Made by a program: the position numbers and the translations under genes. This document shows, one piece after another, positions 54,127-55,000 of a DNA stretch of 55,000 nt (position 1 is its first letter; each line of letters opens with the position of its first letter). The notes beneath the pieces were generated by a model. That model was not told the DNA's origin. It saw nothing but the letters and a program-made list of their open reading frames with translations, and ran no database searches. Origin of the DNA: Symbiodinium natans (Eukaryota; Sar; Dinophyceae; Suessiales; Symbiodiniaceae); NCBI GenBank assembly GCA_905221605.1, contig CAJNDS010000080.1:943955-998954 (forward strand), given 5' to 3'.

Positions 54127-54267
54127 AGTGTCAGGATCGGGATGCATTGAACCCACCCACTCGTGTGAGACGAATACCGCCTTGCCGCTCTGCGGGTCGT
54201 ACTCCTTCACGACGCCATCTGCCCGAAGTGCTTCATGGGGCCTGAGAGTCTTCATGTCGAGCATGTC
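54127..54267 (-). CDS. FVSH/WYDY gene, exon 3
   Basis: Acceptor TTACTTTGCAG. The frame reads DMLDMKTLRPHEALRADGVV, KEYDPQSGKAVFVSHEWVGS, MHPDPD. AVFVSHEW is the N-terminal hallmark strand of the family. A possible donor is TC|GTAGCT. The intron upstream contains an AAT-type microsatellite (54272-54405). Confidence 0.65.
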
Positions 54268-54274
54268 CTGCAAA

Positions 54275-54405
54275 GTAATAATAACAGTAATTGACATAGA
54301 AATAATAATAGTAATAATAATAATAGTAATGATAATAATAATAGTAATAATAATAAGAATAAGAATAGAAACAATAATGATAGTAATAATAAGAATAAAC
54401 ATCAA
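54275..54405. repeat. ATA/AAT microsatellite in an intron
   Basis: About 130 bp of AATAATAGTAATAATA-type units. A second one lies at about 54530-54650. Both lie between exons of the FVSH/WYDY gene. Confidence 0.92.
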
Positions 54406-54414
54406 AAGAGGGCT

Positions 54415-54530
54415 CTGAGCCCGCGGGCCACGAGCTTTGCATCGCCTTGGGGGGGAAGCTCAGAGTGTGGAGGCCACCGGACCTGCAAGTCATGGCTTCC
54501 CTGCCACTTAGCTCTTGAAGAAGCAAATAA
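54415..54530 (-). CDS. FVSH/WYDY gene, tentative exon 2
   Basis: Two minus-strand frames are open: RAKWQGSHDLQVRWPPHSEL, PPQGDAKLVARGLRAL, or SGREAMTCRSGGLHTLSFPP, KAMQSSWPAG. A microsatellite lies on each side. Which frame is used depends on exon 1, which could not be phased. Confidence 0.42.
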
Positions 54531-54654
54531 TATAGTCATCAGAATCATAATCATAATAATAGTCATCATAAGAATAATACTAATCATATAACAACAATAA
54601 TATTCATCATCATTTATTAGTACTAGTACTAATAATAGCAATAATTAGAATAAT

Positions 54655-54880
54655 GGATGCCCCCCTGTGTCCTGGCCCAGCACCGTGTACATGGGGAAGT
54701 AGGTGCACGCTGCCTCCGGCAGCTCCACTTGCAGCGCATGCTGGGACAGGGAGGAGTCCGACTCTCGGCTCTGCCGCCGCTGTGGCCACATGCCATCCAC
54801 GCAGGGCAACCCCCCTGGCGCAACAGGGCACTCTCTTTCGAAGGCCTTCTTCTGTGGAGCCGCAATGAGGGCTGCGTTCG
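54655..54880 (-). CDS. FVSH/WYDY gene, tentative exon 1 or internal upstream exon
   Basis: The minus-strand frame reads APQKKAFERECPVAPGGLPC, VDGMWPQRRQSRESDSSLSQ, HALQVELPEAACTYFPMYTV, LGQD. No start codon in this frame, so the gene probably begins further upstream, beyond a short CCCTAAG cluster at 54892-54920 or outside the window. Confidence 0.45.
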
Positions 54881-55000
54881 GACCCGGTGGTAAACCCTAA
54901 GCCCTAAACCCTAAGCCCTAAATCTCCAAGTGACCATCAAGCAGCTGTCGGTGAGAGTCGGGGAGCAGAAGCTCTGCTTTTCTTAACACTGATGCGGGTA

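Overview
The window looks like nuclear DNA of a dinoflagellate-type protist. I infer this from intron-rich genes with GT-AG and GC-AG borders, transposon-like introns flanked by 4-bp duplications, ankyrin and cold-shock type proteins, low gene density and many plant/alveolate-type telomere heptamers (TTTAGGG/CCCTAAA). No bacterial operon, promoter/RBS, rRNA, tRNA or spliced-leader gene was recognised, so the assignment rests on gene style, not on a marker gene.

Layout. The dominant feature is several dozen interstitial TTTAGGG/CCCTAAA tracts (about 20 to 390 bp, both orientations). They cut the sequence into short unique islands, most of which hold one small exon. The best-resolved case is a minus-strand gene at about 26.4-28.4 kb: five successive exon joins stay in frame with GT/GC-AG borders, and four of the five introns contain a telomere tract. 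Other minus-strand genes are an ankyrin gene (49.0-51.4 kb), a second ankyrin-like gene (about 21.6-22.3 kb) and a gene at 53.4-54.9 kb encoding an FVSH-x-W / WYDY / SIPAY protein, two of whose introns are insertions of a small inverted-repeat element. An intact single-exon cold-shock/zinc-motif gene lies at 17.2-18.2 kb. A PPPDE-type protease exon lies near 6.5 kb. Many other exon calls are isolated open stretches of lower confidence, and some small islands read openly on both strands.

Mobile DNA. A 3.4-kb DIRS-order retroelement (30,984-34,379) encodes reverse transcriptase plus RNase H. It has the split direct repeats of the PAT/Ngaro type and sits exactly in register inside a CCCTAAA tract. 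Several short inverted-repeat (MITE/introner-like) families recur, and in at least four places a telomere tract lies inside such an element. Satellite, palindrome and microsatellite arrays occupy 5.0-5.4, 7.6-12.2, 22.5-25.2, 35.3, 36.7, 42.9-43.7, 48.7 and 54.3-54.6 kb.

Together these suggest a genome in which introns are made by small transposons and then filled or expanded by telomere-type heptamers, which in turn serve as a landing site for a tyrosine-recombinase-class retroelement. The first part is supported by splice and duplication evidence. The expansion step is inference.
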